NCBI GenBank assembly: GCA_022446815.1
Contig: JAKVCD010000018.1
Span: 121,411 to 185,410, forward strand
Origin: Planctomycetota bacterium
GTDB lineage: Bacteria; Planctomycetota; UBA1135; GCA-002686595
Length of the DNA: 64,000 nt
Direction of reading: 5' to 3'
The first letter of the stretch is position 1. Each line of letters starts with the position of its first letter. The translations under genes and the position numbers were made by a program. The notes beneath the pieces are model-generated. The model made no database searches and was not told the origin of the DNA. It worked only from the letters and a program-made list of their open reading frames with translations. Shown piece after piece: positions 34,528 to 44,477 of this stretch.

Positions 34528-36265
34528 CGAGGATCCCTAAGCACCACAGCGCCATACCTGTCCCATAGCAGCGACCGACCTCGTGGCTGTCCATGAAGGC
34601 GCCGTCAAACTCGGGCAGGCCTAAGAGCTGTGCGTGCTGCTGCTTGACGACGCTCGTTCGCGCCGAGCCTCCGGGCATCGCGGCCATCGCTTCGGTCCGC
34701 GCGAGGAGGTCGTAGTAGAAGAAGAAGCCGCCGTAGGCGTGGCTTGAGGTGTGGTCGTCGTACTTCTGTGCGGGGAGCAGATGCTCCTCGTGCTCGAATG
34801 AGAGAGCGACAGCTTTCTCGAGACCGATGGAGTCACCCGGCGACCAGAGTGAGATCGCCAGTTCGCCACGCGGGGTGCGGCCAACAGAGCCCTCCATCGA
34901 GGCGCGCGCGGCGCGGCGGCGTGGTTGACCGTAGCTGTAGGCGCCCTCGGCTGTCCTGCAGAGGAGCAAGCTCGCGAGCCCGCGCTCGACTGCTTGAGGT
35001 AAGTCTTCAGGTGTCACGCCGACGCGCTTAGCCTCGGCGAGTGCGATCAGCGCGTCCGAGGTTACGAAGGGGTTGGCGTATTCGTGCGCCCAGGCGCCGC
35101 TCTTCTCTTGGGTCTCGATGAGGTCGCGGGTAGCACGCTCGAGTGTGGGAGTGATGCGCTCCTTATCGTGCGGGCGGAGCTCGAGCCAGCGGCTGAGAGC
35201 CCGGGCGAGATAAGAGTGCGCCCAAAATTGCTCGTCAGTGTCCTCGCGATTGAGCTTCGACTCATCGGAGATGTAGCTGAGCGCGCGCTCGAGTGCGGCT
35301 TCCACCTCAGGTTCAGGTTCGTCCAAGCGAGCGGCGTGCTCAAGGAGTCCGATCGTGCAGACAGAGGAGATGGCGACGAAGACATTGGGTAAGCCGTCGG
35401 TCCCTCCGAAGTCATAGGTCGAGTCTTCCCAGCCTCCGTGCGAGCGCTGACTGGCGAGGAGGAAGGCGGCGCTACGTTCCCAAAGATCGAGCTCTGTGTA
35501 GACTCCGGGGAGGACAGTCGTCCCGTCTGCTGAGGGGGCGAGCGCTTCGGGCGGGAGCTTGGCGTAGGTCTCGAAGGCGTGCACGAAGGGGCCGTGTCCT
35601 TCCAACTCCATTGCAGCCTTCCAGGCGAGCGGGTGATCAGCGTGCTCTTCGGTGAGGGCGGTCCACTCGGCCCGGGCCTCGTCCTCGCGCTGGGAGAGCC
35701 AGTGTGTGACTCCCGTGAGCCAGCGCCGAGCCGCCGCGTCGTCAGGGTCACTAGGGAGCCCGTCAAGGGCAGGATTCTCGCTCTCTACTAGCTCGACGAG
35801 CGGAGCGAGGAAGCGCGCGGGGTGAAAGGTTGTGATCTGGTGCTCACGACCGAGCTCTTCACCTCCTGAGCCTAGGACAAGCCACCCGGGCTCAATGAAG
35901 CCGAGCGGCTTCAGTCCGTGCGTCTCACACTCTTCTTTACCAGCCTTCATCCGCACAGGGATGTAGTGCTCGTTGATGAAGTCGCTGACCCTCGGCCATG
36001 AGAAGGGGCCGGCCATCATGTAGCGATCGATCTCGATCTTTCGATCCATGAAGGATCTGCGAATCGTCGGCACATACCAGAAGACGGGCTTGCTCTCCCG
36101 CTCGGCCTCCTCCAGGGCGCTCTTGAGGTCTGCGCGCCACTGGACGGCGCTGCCGGCCTGCGCGGCGAGCGGAGAGGGCTGAGTGCGGATCTTCCGGCTG
36201 GAGTTCTGGGCTGGGGCTTGGGAGGCGAGGCAGAGGAGGGCTGCGGTCCAAAGAAGTGTGCGCAT
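34514..36265 (-). CDS. Secreted thioredoxin-like protein with squalene-cyclase-fold C-terminus
   Basis: A 583-residue secreted protein (signal peptide LLWTAALLCLASQAPAQ). Residues about 35-165 have the shape of a thioredoxin-like domain (VQWRADLKSALEEAERESK, PVFWYVPTI, YIPVRMKAG, EPGWLVLGSGGEELGRE) but lack CxxC. Residues about 270-570 have alpha/alpha-toroid repeats of the prenyltransferase/squalene-cyclase type (SQRSHGGWEDSTYDFGG, TQEKSGAWAHEYANPFVTSDAL, LLLCRTAEGAYSYG). No DxDD cyclase motif was seen, so it is unlikely to be a terpene cyclase. The gene is divergent from the 37064 gene, with which it shares a CxxC-less thioredoxin-like N-terminus. Confidence 0.75.
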   Translation of the reverse strand: MRTLLWTAALLCLASQAPAQNSSRKIRTQPSPLAAQAGSAVQWRADLKSALEEAERESKPVFWYVPTIRRSFMDRKIEIDRYMMAGPFSWPRVSDFINEHYIPVRMKAGKEECETHGLKPLGFIEPGWLVLGSGGEELGREHQITTFHPARFLAPLVELVESENPALDGLPSDPDDAAARRWLTGVTHWLSQREDEARAEWTALTEEHADHPLAWKAAMELEGHGPFVHAFETYAKLPPEALAPSADGTTVLPGVYTELDLWERSAAFLLASQRSHGGWEDSTYDFGGTDGLPNVFVAISSVCTIGLLEHAARLDEPEPEVEAALERALSYISDESKLNREDTDEQFWAHSYLARALSRWLELRPHDKERITPTLERATRDLIETQEKSGAWAHEYANPFVTSDALIALAEAKRVGVTPEDLPQAVERGLASLLLCRTAEGAYSYGQPRRRAARASMEGSVGRTPRGELAISLWSPGDSIGLEKAVALSFEHEEHLLPAQKYDDHTSSHAYGGFFFYYDLLARTEAMAAMPGGSARTSVVKQQHAQLLGLPEFDGAFMDSHEVGRCYGTGMALWCLGILGELD

Positions 36266-36379
36266 GCTGTGGATGATACGGCCCAGAGATGGCTTGGTCT
36301 TAATACCTCAACTGATTGCCCAGATAGAGAGCGAGCGGCGACCTGTTGGGCGCCGCTCACTTTGGACTTTCATTGGCGC

Positions 36380-36393
36380 GACCCCATGGGGTC
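36380..36393. terminator. Perfect palindrome downstream of the RRM gene
   Basis: GACCCCATGGGGTC is a 14-bp perfect palindrome 22 bp beyond the stop of the minus-strand RRM gene. It could be the stem of a terminator, but no T-run follows. Confidence 0.3.
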
Positions 36394-36415
36394 ACGCGGT
36401 GGTCTGGGCTGGCTC

Positions 36416-36712
<297 letters not shown>

Positions 36713-37063
36713 TCTAAATTCTACGGAGAGAGTTATTGGTGCTCGACTGTCCCAACGTGTCCAACAGGGAGGCGCGGCAGCTCGGGCGGAAATCTCAGCG
36801 CTTCAGTGGCCCATCAACTTGATGTGAGAGCCAAAATCGGCGTGTTCTGAGTGGGGAGAAGCATAACGGGGTCAAGCCGGGGAGCAACTCGAACAGCCTT
36901 TACCCCCTTTAAACACACCGTAAATGGTGTTTTAGGCCGCGCGGACGAGCTCTGAATTAATTGGGATCTAGGCAAGGCGGTGCTCTACTCGGTCTCTGTG
37001 ACAAGGAGTGCCCAGGCCTTCTAGGGCATAATGCACATCCGCTACTGGCCCTGATCCACTCTC
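36713..37063. other. Divergent intergenic region, RRM gene / 37064 gene
   Basis: No gene is supported here. It must hold the promoters of both flanking genes. The AT-rich centre at 36911-36934 contains a small inverted repeat (ACACC-GTAAAT-GGTGT followed by TTTA, 36915-36933), oriented like a weak terminator or leader hairpin. I could not set a promoter with confidence. Confidence 0.5.
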
Positions 37064-39265
37064 ATGAGCACCTCCCATCTCACTCGCGCTGCGCTCGCAG
37101 CACTCCTGCTCGCGTCGCAAGCGAGCGCCCAGGTCGGCGGGGTCAGCCGTGAAGAGATGTGGTACGCGCCGACGGAGGAAGACTGGGCCAAGCCCTGTCT
37201 CATCACTTGGCAGCGGACTTGGGATGACGCTCTCACCGTGGCCCGCGAGACAGGCAAGCCGATCCTGATCTGCGTGAACATGGACGGGGAGATAGCTAGC
37301 GAACACTACGCGGGCGTTCGTTATCGGCAGCCGGAGATCGCCAAGCTCTACGATCCATATGTGACTGTGATGGCCTCTGTCTACCGTCACACGCCGCACG
37401 ACCACGATGAGGAGGGCAACAGGATCCCTTGTCCGCGGTTTGGCGGGGTCACCTGTGGCGAGCACATCGCTATCGAGCCCATCCTCTTCGAGAAGTTCTT
37501 TGACGGGCAGCGCGTCGCGCCGAGGCACATCATGTACGAGCTCTCTGGCGGTGAGCAGTACGACGTCTACTACGCCTTCGACACGCAGTCTGTCTTTGCG
37601 GCTGTGGAAGAGGGCATCGTCAACCGCGAGCCAGTCGATCCTGAGATCAATCGAGGCGATCGCTCGCTCCTCGAGCGTGTGGCCAGCCGTGCGACAGAGG
37701 ATCGCGCTGAGGTTGAGGCGGCCTACAGGACCGGAGACAAGGTCATGCAGCGGCGGCTCCTCGAGTCTGCAGGTACCTATAAAGAGGTCCCTCAGGTTGA
37801 TCTCTTGCGCCTCGCGCTCTTTGGAGGCGACCCAGAGCTGCGCCAGGTCGCGTGGGGGGTCCTCTTGGAGAACCCAACGCCAGAAGCTGTGGCGCTGATC
37901 GGTGATGTCCTAGACCTCCCGCTCAGTGAGGAGGACCGCGCCACGTTGATCTCTGCTCTAGAGGGCCTCGCTGACGTGTCGACCCATGCGCGCACCCTAG
38001 CTGCTGTGCACAGAGGGCTGAGCTCAGACTCGGGGGCTGTTGACTCCGCTCAATGGAAGACGGCGCTCGAGTACGCTGCCGCTGAGGCCCGACCAAGAGA
38101 TCCTTCAAAGCAGCTGGAGGAGGGGGAGTTCGGCGCGCAGGCGGCGGACCCACAGGCGCTCCTCTCGATGGCGGAGGGCTACCTCTCACTCGCGGCTCAT
38201 CCTGGCGCGAATGAGGACTACTCCAAGCTGCTCTTCACAGATGCGCGCGAGGCCGCGTTAGAGGCGGAGCGGGCGGGAGCGTCTGGCTGGCGTGTCGCGG
38301 TGGTGAAGGCGCTCTCCTCCTACTATCTCGGTGAGCGCGAGGTCGCGTATGGGCTCGCAGAGGAGGCCGTCGGCGGCCTGCCTAAGGACGCTAACTCCTG
38401 GAGCGCTGCAGCAGCGCTCGGCCTCTTAGCTGAGGTTCGCCAGCGCGACATCGCGAACGCCGCAAACAGTCAACAGCCTTGGCCCTCTGAGTGGCTCGCT
38501 GATTTGAACGGGGCGTATGCGGTCCTCGCGAGCCATCCGCACGGCACCGACCTTCACGCCGCAAATCAGTACGACTTCCTCTTCGCCTTGAAGGCGTATC
38601 GAGACTCAGAAGAGGTCTTGCAGCGCGGGCTAGAGCGCTTCCCGGACTCCCAGTCCTTGCACGCGCGTCTACGACAGCAGCTGCTCTTCCGCAGGGGCGT
38701 CTCAGGCCTCAACAGCCTCGAGGCGACCTATGAAGAGTTGCTTAAGGCCGAGGACGCCTCGCCCAACCTGCCTTGGTTCGCTGGCTACGCCTCTCTCGTC
38801 TCGGCGGAGTTCATGCGTCGCCGCGGTGACGATGAAGAGGCCTTGGCTGCCTATGATCGCTCCATCGCTCACTTCGAGACCTCGGTGGTGAACAACGCGA
38901 AGAACGAGCTCTCTGCGGCGCACTACGTCGCGCTCTGTCACGGAGGTCAGGCTCGGCTCGCCTACGAAGCTGGTCAGGACGCGCGCGCAGTAGAGCTGAT
39001 CCTCGCCTCTTTCAGCCGAAGCCCGGACTCCGCCTCGTCCTTGGACGGCCTCAACATCTCGACCGTAGACACGGCGAAGATGGTCCGGTCGCGGCTCATA
39101 GAGCGTGGAGCGACGGAGGAGCAGGCTAGGCTCCAAGCAGCGCTAGACGCCCTCGATCCCAAGCATCTTGAGCTCCCTGCCTATGAGCGCGGTGGTCCGA
39201 GCCCGCAGCAGGGGCGAGGGCAAGGGAGGCGTCGCGGTGGTCGCGGGAGACAGCGCGGTAACTGA
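37064..39265 (+). CDS. Secreted protein with thioredoxin-like domain and TPR repeats
   Basis: A 733-residue secreted protein (signal LTRAALAALLLASQASAQ). Residues about 35-190 resemble a thioredoxin-like domain (TWQRTWDDALTVARETGKPILI, then NMDGEIASEHYAGVRYRQPEI in place of WC-x-x-C). The rest is helical with tetratricopeptide character (AYAVLASHPHGTDLHAANQYDFLFALKAY, RRGDDEEALAAYDRSIAHFETS). The C-terminus is Gly/Arg-rich and basic (about 20 residues), which could bind an anionic polymer. Together with the genes at 31882 and 34514 it makes three secreted proteins with non-canonical thioredoxin-like domains in 7.5 kb. Function unknown. Confidence 0.75.
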   Translation: MSTSHLTRAALAALLLASQASAQVGGVSREEMWYAPTEEDWAKPCLITWQRTWDDALTVARETGKPILICVNMDGEIASEHYAGVRYRQPEIAKLYDPYVTVMASVYRHTPHDHDEEGNRIPCPRFGGVTCGEHIAIEPILFEKFFDGQRVAPRHIMYELSGGEQYDVYYAFDTQSVFAAVEEGIVNREPVDPEINRGDRSLLERVASRATEDRAEVEAAYRTGDKVMQRRLLESAGTYKEVPQVDLLRLALFGGDPELRQVAWGVLLENPTPEAVALIGDVLDLPLSEEDRATLISALEGLADVSTHARTLAAVHRGLSSDSGAVDSAQWKTALEYAAAEARPRDPSKQLEEGEFGAQAADPQALLSMAEGYLSLAAHPGANEDYSKLLFTDAREAALEAERAGASGWRVAVVKALSSYYLGEREVAYGLAEEAVGGLPKDANSWSAAAALGLLAEVRQRDIANAANSQQPWPSEWLADLNGAYAVLASHPHGTDLHAANQYDFLFALKAYRDSEEVLQRGLERFPDSQSLHARLRQQLLFRRGVSGLNSLEATYEELLKAEDASPNLPWFAGYASLVSAEFMRRRGDDEEALAAYDRSIAHFETSVVNNAKNELSAAHYVALCHGGQARLAYEAGQDARAVELILASFSRSPDSASSLDGLNISTVDTAKMVRSRLIERGATEEQARLQAALDALDPKHLELPAYERGGPSPQQGRGQGRRRGGRGRQRGN

Positions 39266-39269
39266 TCTT

Positions 39270-40256
39270 TCAGGGTTCAGACTGTTCGCTGAAGAGCTCC
39301 TGCAGCGCCGCGCGTAAGCGCGTGACCTCGTCCGTGTAGTAAGGGTCCTCTGGTCGAGCGGCGCGCTGGCTCCTCCTGAAAGCCAAGAGCGTCCCCAGCT
39401 CTACGTAGCGCGCGCCGTCGACCCCCGCAGGCGTCCAGCGGGCGTGGTTGCGCCGCGCAGACCACTTGGAGAAGTGCTGGACGTGATCCTTCGGCAATGT
39501 CCCACGAGCGGCCTCCTCAAGGAGCTCGCGCCTGATGAGGCTGCTCTCTGAAATGAGGGAGGCTTGGAAGACGATGAAGAGCGCGATGAACTCTAAGGGG
39601 AAGAGCAGGAAGGAGATGAGCGGCAGAGCTGCGCCTGCCTCGAAGACCATGGGGGCCATCGCGAGCCCGTTCCAGAGCGCGTGCATCGCCATGGCCGCTA
39701 GGAGGGAGAGGGGGAGCGCGAGCTTACGACCCGGCGAGGTCGAGAACTTCGCCCAGCCGAGGGCTGCCCCGACCATGGACGTCGCGCAAGCGTGCATCAA
39801 GCCGGTGAAGAGGGTGCGCATGATGACGACGATGAACCACGCTCCGAACCCTTGGCTCGCTGTAGAGGCGAAGTAGAGGAAGTTCTCGCTCATGCCGAAG
39901 CCTAGTCCAGCAGCTGCGCCGTAGACGAACCCGTCGGTGGCGTTGTCAAACTGTCGAGAGCGGTAGAGCAGCAAGAGGATCAGCGCCTTGGCAGGCTCTT
40001 CTACGAGCGGGGCGACGATCGACACGGAGAGGAACATCGCGGTCTTCTCGTCGGTCGCGATCCCGATCGGGAGGGAGAGGATGAGCGAGCCGATGACGCT
40101 CAGGAGGACCGCGCCGACACCACCCCAGGCGAAGGCGGCGATAACGAGGCCTAAGGGCTCACGCTCATAGCGATCTAGCCACCGGATCAGCAGGAGGTAG
40201 GAGACCATCGGGACGCCGGCGGCGACCACGCTCAAGAAAAGCAGGATCAGCTCCAT
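39270..40256 (-). CDS. PrsW family intramembrane metalloprotease
   Basis: A 328-residue membrane protein with about eight hydrophobic segments. PrsW hallmarks are APLVEEPAKALILL (Glu86-Glu87), FGMSENFLYF (Glu124), MHACATSMVGAALG (His155) and AMHALWNGLA. PrsW of Bacillus cleaves the anti-sigma factor RsiW; many planctomycete genomes use such proteases in stress signalling. No anti-sigma gene is adjacent. The cytoplasmic tail of about 80 residues is unusual in being charged and ending in Glu-rich sequence. It follows a sulfatase gene on the same strand after 19 bp. Confidence 0.85.
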   Translation of the reverse strand: MELILLFLSVVAAGVPMVSYLLLIRWLDRYEREPLGLVIAAFAWGGVGAVLLSVIGSLILSLPIGIATDEKTAMFLSVSIVAPLVEEPAKALILLLLYRSRQFDNATDGFVYGAAAGLGFGMSENFLYFASTASQGFGAWFIVVIMRTLFTGLMHACATSMVGAALGWAKFSTSPGRKLALPLSLLAAMAMHALWNGLAMAPMVFEAGAALPLISFLLFPLEFIALFIVFQASLISESSLIRRELLEEAARGTLPKDHVQHFSKWSARRNHARWTPAGVDGARYVELGTLLAFRRSQRAARPEDPYYTDEVTRLRAALQELFSEQSEP

Positions 40257-40275
40257 GATGAGGCGCCCCTCAGGC

Positions 40276-41898
40276 TCAGCGTGGCGCCCCCGCCCGGAAG
40301 GAGAGGATGGGGCTGCGGGCGTAGCCGATCCGGTGGGCTACCGCCTCATACTCGACCCCCGCCTCAAAGCGAGTCGCTGGCTTGAAGAGCTGCCAAGCTC
40401 GCTCGCCCTTGGCTCGATAGCCGATGGATGCGCCTGCTGTGGCGCATGTGAGTGACTCTCGTCCGCCCTCAGTCCGATTGAGCAGGAGCGGGGCTGTCTC
40501 AGGTTGCACTCCGTCAGGCGCCCACAGTCGAGTCTTCACCATCTCAGCCTCTGGCATCAGGCCGAGGTCTCTCGTCGCTTGGAGCCAGCCATCGAGCGCC
40601 TGACTCAAGCGTTCGCGGTCCTCTGCTCGCTCTGGTGAGTCAATGAGGTTTCGGATCTCGTGGGGGTCTGCTGCGGTCTCATAGAGCTCCTCTGCAGGCT
40701 TCGTCAGAGAGGTGATCTGCCACTGGGCCTCGGACGCGCCACCCTCAGCGCGGAGCCTCATCAGCTCACCTGTCGTCGCGACTCCGTCGGCGTAGGCGAC
40801 TGGGTAGAGTCGCGGTCGGTCGGTCATACTGTTTCGGATGTAACGGTAGCGCCCGTCAGTGACAGCCCTTGAGCGATCTGTCACTGCGTCCATGCGGTCG
40901 GCGTGAAAGAAGACGAAGGGCTGGGCTGGCGCCTGGTGTGAGCCGTCGAAGGCTTGCCCCATCATCCAAGCGGGGGGCTCGATCCCCGCGATGGAGAGGA
41001 CGGTAGGCGCGAAGTCGACGAAGCTCACGAGCCGGTCTGTGACGGCAGGCTCGACCCCGGGACTTCGCACGATCAAGGGGACATGTGTCCCAGAGGCGTA
41101 GACGCAGCGCTTGCCACGGGGCAACCCGACCCCGTGGTCACTGAAGAAGAAGATGACGGTGCGCTCTAGGAGGCCGGCCTCCTCGAGCTCAGCGACGATC
41201 TTGCCCACGCGCTTGTCCATCGCGGCGATGTTGTCGTAAGTGCGCGCGATGTCATCGCGCACCACGGGGGTGTCGGGGTAGTAGGGCGGGACCTCTACAG
41301 CGCTAGGGTCAGTGACCTTTGGGTTTCGTTTCTTCGATTGGAAGGTGCCGCTCTCGTGAGTCATCGTCAGGTTGAAGACCGCGAAGAAGGGCTGGTCTGG
41401 GTCGGGCCGGTCTCTCCAGTGGGCTCTCCCGTTAGATGCATCCCACACGGTGGGTGGCGCGTTGAATTGATAGTCCCGCTTCGAGGCGTTCGTGCAGTAG
41501 TAGCCTGCGCTGCGGAGGAGCTCTGGGAAGCAGCGCACCTCAGGGGGAGGCGTGGCTTCATACGAGGGGATGCCATCGTAGGCCTTGGGGTCTACAGCGA
41601 GCGCGGCTGTGCTCGGCTTGCCGGTGCGCATATGCATCGCGCCGATGGCGGTCGCGTAGCAGCCAGTGATCAAGGTCGCCCGGGCGGGGGCGCAGACGGG
41701 GGCGTTCGCGTAGGCCTGCGTATAGCGCGTACCGCTGTCCGCGAGCGCGTCCACGTTAGGCGTGGGGATGGTCTCATCGCCGTAGCATCCGAGCCAAGGG
41801 CTCATGTCCTCGACGGAGATCCAGACGATGTTTGTTCGCAGCGCTGGCGCTTCTTGGGCGGAGACGAAGAGGGGCAGGGCGAGGAGGAGCTGAAGCAT
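40276..41898 (-). CDS. Secreted type I sulfatase (Cys-type)
   Basis: A 540-residue secreted sulfatase with a canonical formylglycine site C69-A-P-A-R73 followed by ATLITG. Metal-site motifs are IVWISVEDMSPWLGCYGDE (Glu30-Asp31) and FFFSDHGVGLPRGK. The signal peptide is LLLALPLFVSAQ. Ser is absent from the site, so maturation would need an FGE or a radical-SAM maturase, neither of which is in this window. The sequence GVGLPRGKRCVYASGTHVPLIVRSPG resembles sulfatases acting on glycans such as heparan or related polymers. It is followed by prsW and preceded by the carbonic anhydrase gene on the same strand. Confidence 0.88.
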   Translation of the reverse strand: MLQLLLALPLFVSAQEAPALRTNIVWISVEDMSPWLGCYGDETIPTPNVDALADSGTRYTQAYANAPVCAPARATLITGCYATAIGAMHMRTGKPSTAALAVDPKAYDGIPSYEATPPPEVRCFPELLRSAGYYCTNASKRDYQFNAPPTVWDASNGRAHWRDRPDPDQPFFAVFNLTMTHESGTFQSKKRNPKVTDPSAVEVPPYYPDTPVVRDDIARTYDNIAAMDKRVGKIVAELEEAGLLERTVIFFFSDHGVGLPRGKRCVYASGTHVPLIVRSPGVEPAVTDRLVSFVDFAPTVLSIAGIEPPAWMMGQAFDGSHQAPAQPFVFFHADRMDAVTDRSRAVTDGRYRYIRNSMTDRPRLYPVAYADGVATTGELMRLRAEGGASEAQWQITSLTKPAEELYETAADPHEIRNLIDSPERAEDRERLSQALDGWLQATRDLGLMPEAEMVKTRLWAPDGVQPETAPLLLNRTEGGRESLTCATAGASIGYRAKGERAWQLFKPATRFEAGVEYEAVAHRIGYARSPILSFRAGAPR

Positions 41899-41969
41899 GA
41901 GGCTCTACAGCCTAGCTGAGCCCTGCGCCGAAGCGCTCACCTCATCGCGCTGTCAGCTGGGCGCGGCCT

Positions 41970-42572
41970 TCAGGAGCCTGCGCCGGGGGAGACGAGCTCA
42001 ACAGCGCCGGTCTCAAGCGAGTAGACGGCGCCGAGAATGACGAGGTCTTCGCGCTCACGGAGTAAGTTTGAGCCAGCGCTGAGGTGCTCTATCGTAGCGT
42101 GGACGTTGGCCTCAACTGCGTCGGCGAGCCGCTGGGCTCCCTCTGCCTCTCCGAGCGAAGAGATCCCAGGGCGGATCTTTTCGATGAGCGCTTCTATGTT
42201 TGGTGTGCTGCTGCTGTCTGGGTCATCTATCGCGCCGAGGGTCGCTTGGACGGCGCCGCATGAGGAGTGCCCTAGGACCACGATGAGTCGCGCGCCGAGG
42301 TGTTCGACGGCGTACTCAATGCTGCCGAGCTCGATCGGAGTAGCGACGTGCCCAGCCGTGCGGACAACGAAGAGTTCGCCTAGACCTTGGTCAAAGATGA
42401 GCTCGGGGGGGACTCGCGAGTCAGCACAGCCGAGGATGACGGCGAAGGGTGCTTGACCATCCTTCAGCGCTTCGCGCTTCGCCTCCTCGGGGAGGACACC
42501 GCTCGCTGTGCCTGCGAGGAAGCGCTGATTGCCCTCGAGCAGTCTCTGGAGTGCTTCTGCTGCTGTAACCAT
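41970..42572 (-). CDS. Beta-class carbonic anhydrase
   Basis: A 200-residue zinc enzyme that interconverts CO2 and bicarbonate. The zinc ligands are Cys49, His102 and Cys105 (ILGCADSRVPPE and LGHSSCGAV), with the Asp51-Arg53 dyad. The frame is open for another 100 codons upstream, but that stretch is Arg-rich shadow sequence of the preceding gene; ATG at 42572 gives the usual N-terminus. The start lies 11 bp after the stop of the small Gly-rich protein, so the two are probably one transcript. Confidence 0.92.
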   Translation of the reverse strand: MVTAAEALQRLLEGNQRFLAGTASGVLPEEAKREALKDGQAPFAVILGCADSRVPPELIFDQGLGELFVVRTAGHVATPIELGSIEYAVEHLGARLIVVLGHSSCGAVQATLGAIDDPDSSSTPNIEALIEKIRPGISSLGEAEGAQRLADAVEANVHATIEHLSAGSNLLREREDLVILGAVYSLETGAVELVSPGAGS

Positions 42573-42583
42573 CGTGCAGTCCG

Positions 42584-42844
42584 TCAGCGGTCTCCTGTTC
42601 GTCTGATGTTTCCGGCTCCGCTCCCGTCTTGAGAGGAGCTGATCCCACCGCCGCCGCCGCCGGTGCCCTTCGGGCGTCCGCCGCCAACCACCTCGAGGTC
42701 GCCGCTGTCGAGGAGAGCCTTCACGGGGGGGTGATCTGCGGCCTTGGGAGAGATCTGTCCCGTCGCACCGAGTCCGAGGAAGAGGCGCTTGCCGCCGGGA
42801 AGGGGCACCTTGATGGGGCGCTTGGTGGTGTTTTTCACTTCCAT
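42584..42844 (-). CDS. Small hypothetical protein with Gly-rich linker
   Basis: An 86-residue protein with no recognised family. Residues 1-55 look like a small beta domain (MEVKNTTKRPIKVPLPGGKR, LFLGLGATGQISPKA, DLEVV), followed by a Gly/Ser-rich tail ending in IRRTGDR. Base composition and the position 11 bp before the carbonic anhydrase start support it as real. The start is divergent from the sulfatase at 42941 with about 95 bp between. Its role is unknown. Confidence 0.6.
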   Translation of the reverse strand: MEVKNTTKRPIKVPLPGGKRLFLGLGATGQISPKAADHPPVKALLDSGDLEVVGGGRPKGTGGGGGGISSSQDGSGAGNIRRTGDR

Positions 42845-42940
42845 GACCCGGACAGCCTACCCGGAGGAGCATCCCACGAGCGCTCTCTTTCTCAAGAGAG
42901 GTCTACGCGCTTGGCTCTGAATGAATCCTATCCTTTGCCT

Positions 42941-44407
42941 ATGAAGGTGCCCTGTCTCCTCACGCTCTTGCTCGTCGTGTTTTCTGCCTCCTGCGCAAGC
43001 TCGAGTCATCGAGGCGAACCCAGCGAGACAAACTTCGTCTTCTTCCTCGTCGATGACCTCGGATGGACCGACATCGGCAGCTTTGGGAGCAGCTTCTACG
43101 ACACTCCCAACGTCGACCGGCTCGCAGCAAGCGGGCAGCGCTTCACCAACGCCTACGCTGCTTGCCCAGTCTGCTCTCCGACTCGCGCGAGCATCATGGC
43201 AGGCAAGTATCCGGCACGGATGGCGACGACGGATTACTTTGGCGCAGCGCAGCCAGGTGGCTGGAGACGAAACACGAAGCATCTGCCTGCCGCATATGAG
43301 GATCGTCTCGCGCACGATGAGGTGACGATCGCGGAGGCGTTGAAGGAGTCTGGCTACGCGACCTTCTTCGCGGGTAAGTGGCACCTTGGCCCAGAGTCAC
43401 ATTGGCCTGAGACACAGGGCTTTGACGTGAACCGAGGCGGGATTACGCGCGGAGGCCCTTATGGAGGAGAGCGCTACTTCTCTCCTTACGGAAACCCGCG
43501 TCTCGAGGATGGGCCGGCGGGTGAACACCTCCCCGCGCGCCTCGCAGCGGAGACAGTCCAATTCATCCAGGCCAACAGGGATGGGCCATTCCTCGCTTAT
43601 CTCTCCTTCTACTCGGTACACACGCCCCTCATGGCCCGTGAAGACCTGAAGGAGAAGTACAAGGCGCGCAAGGCGGAGCGCGGCCTCAAGCCGGAGTGGG
43701 GCGAAGAGGGCGCGCGGAAGGTGCGGCTCGTCCAAGAGCACGCGGTCTACGGCGGGATGGTCGAGGCGATGGATGCGGCGGTGGGTGTGGTGCTCGACGC
43801 TTTGGAGCGCCTAAACCTCACAGAAGAAACAGTCGTGATCTTCATGTCGGACAACGGTGGACTCTCTACCTCTGAGGGTCACCCGACCTCAAACCTGCCA
43901 CTCAGAGCGGGCAAGGGATGGATCTATGAGGGCGGCATCCGCGAGCCGATGGTGATCCGCTGGCCTGGGGTGACCGAGCCGGGGAGCGTCTGCAGTGAGT
44001 CTGTCACGAGCACGGACTTCTATCCGACCATGTTGGAGATGGCTGGGCTCCCGCTGCGGCCAGAGCAGCACATGGACGGCGTGAGCTTGGTTCGCCTCCT
44101 CGAGGGTGGTGAGGCACCGCATCGTGAGGCGATCTACTGGCACTACCCGCACTACGGCAACCAGGGCAGCGCGCCTGCGGGTGCAGTTCGTGCTGGAGAT
44201 TGGAAGTTGATCGAGTGGTATGAGGACGGGGCGCTGGAGCTCTATGACCTCTCAAGGGACATCGGGGAGGCTCAAGATCTCTCTTCCGAGCATCCGGAGC
44301 TCGCGCGTGCGTTGCACGCGAAGCTTGTGGCATGGCGGGTGGAGACAGGCGCGCGTATGTCGAGTGAGAACCCGAGCTTTGACCCTGAGAAGAGGGTCGC
44401 CAGGTAG
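42941..44407 (+). CDS. Sulfatase lipoprotein (Cys-type)
   Basis: A 488-residue sulfatase with lipobox VVFSASC (Cys18) and a canonical formylglycine motif C78-S-P-T-R82. Other landmarks are FFLVDDLGWTDIG (Asp38-Asp39), FAGKWHLG, FMSDNGGLSTSEG, PLRAGKGWIYEGGIREP and ELYDLSRDIGEAQDLS, typical of arylsulfatase A/GALNS-like enzymes. The frame is open upstream, but ATG 42941 gives the lipoprotein signal. It would desulfate extracellular glycans or small aryl sulfates; a maturase must be encoded elsewhere. Confidence 0.9.
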   Translation: MKVPCLLTLLLVVFSASCASSSHRGEPSETNFVFFLVDDLGWTDIGSFGSSFYDTPNVDRLAASGQRFTNAYAACPVCSPTRASIMAGKYPARMATTDYFGAAQPGGWRRNTKHLPAAYEDRLAHDEVTIAEALKESGYATFFAGKWHLGPESHWPETQGFDVNRGGITRGGPYGGERYFSPYGNPRLEDGPAGEHLPARLAAETVQFIQANRDGPFLAYLSFYSVHTPLMAREDLKEKYKARKAERGLKPEWGEEGARKVRLVQEHAVYGGMVEAMDAAVGVVLDALERLNLTEETVVIFMSDNGGLSTSEGHPTSNLPLRAGKGWIYEGGIREPMVIRWPGVTEPGSVCSESVTSTDFYPTMLEMAGLPLRPEQHMDGVSLVRLLEGGEAPHREAIYWHYPHYGNQGSAPAGAVRAGDWKLIEWYEDGALELYDLSRDIGEAQDLSSEHPELARALHAKLVAWRVETGARMSSENPSFDPEKRVAR

Positions 44408-44477
44408 GGCTTACTAGAAGCTCGATATCCGGTTGAGGGATCGCAGGGGGAGGCTCAAGGCTGTAGTCCGCTGACGC

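Noticed and set aside
41970..42872. 300-residue form of the carbonic anhydrase
   Set aside because: The first 100 codons are Arg/Gly/Pro-rich out-of-frame sequence of the small protein at 42584-42844; the enzyme begins at 42572.
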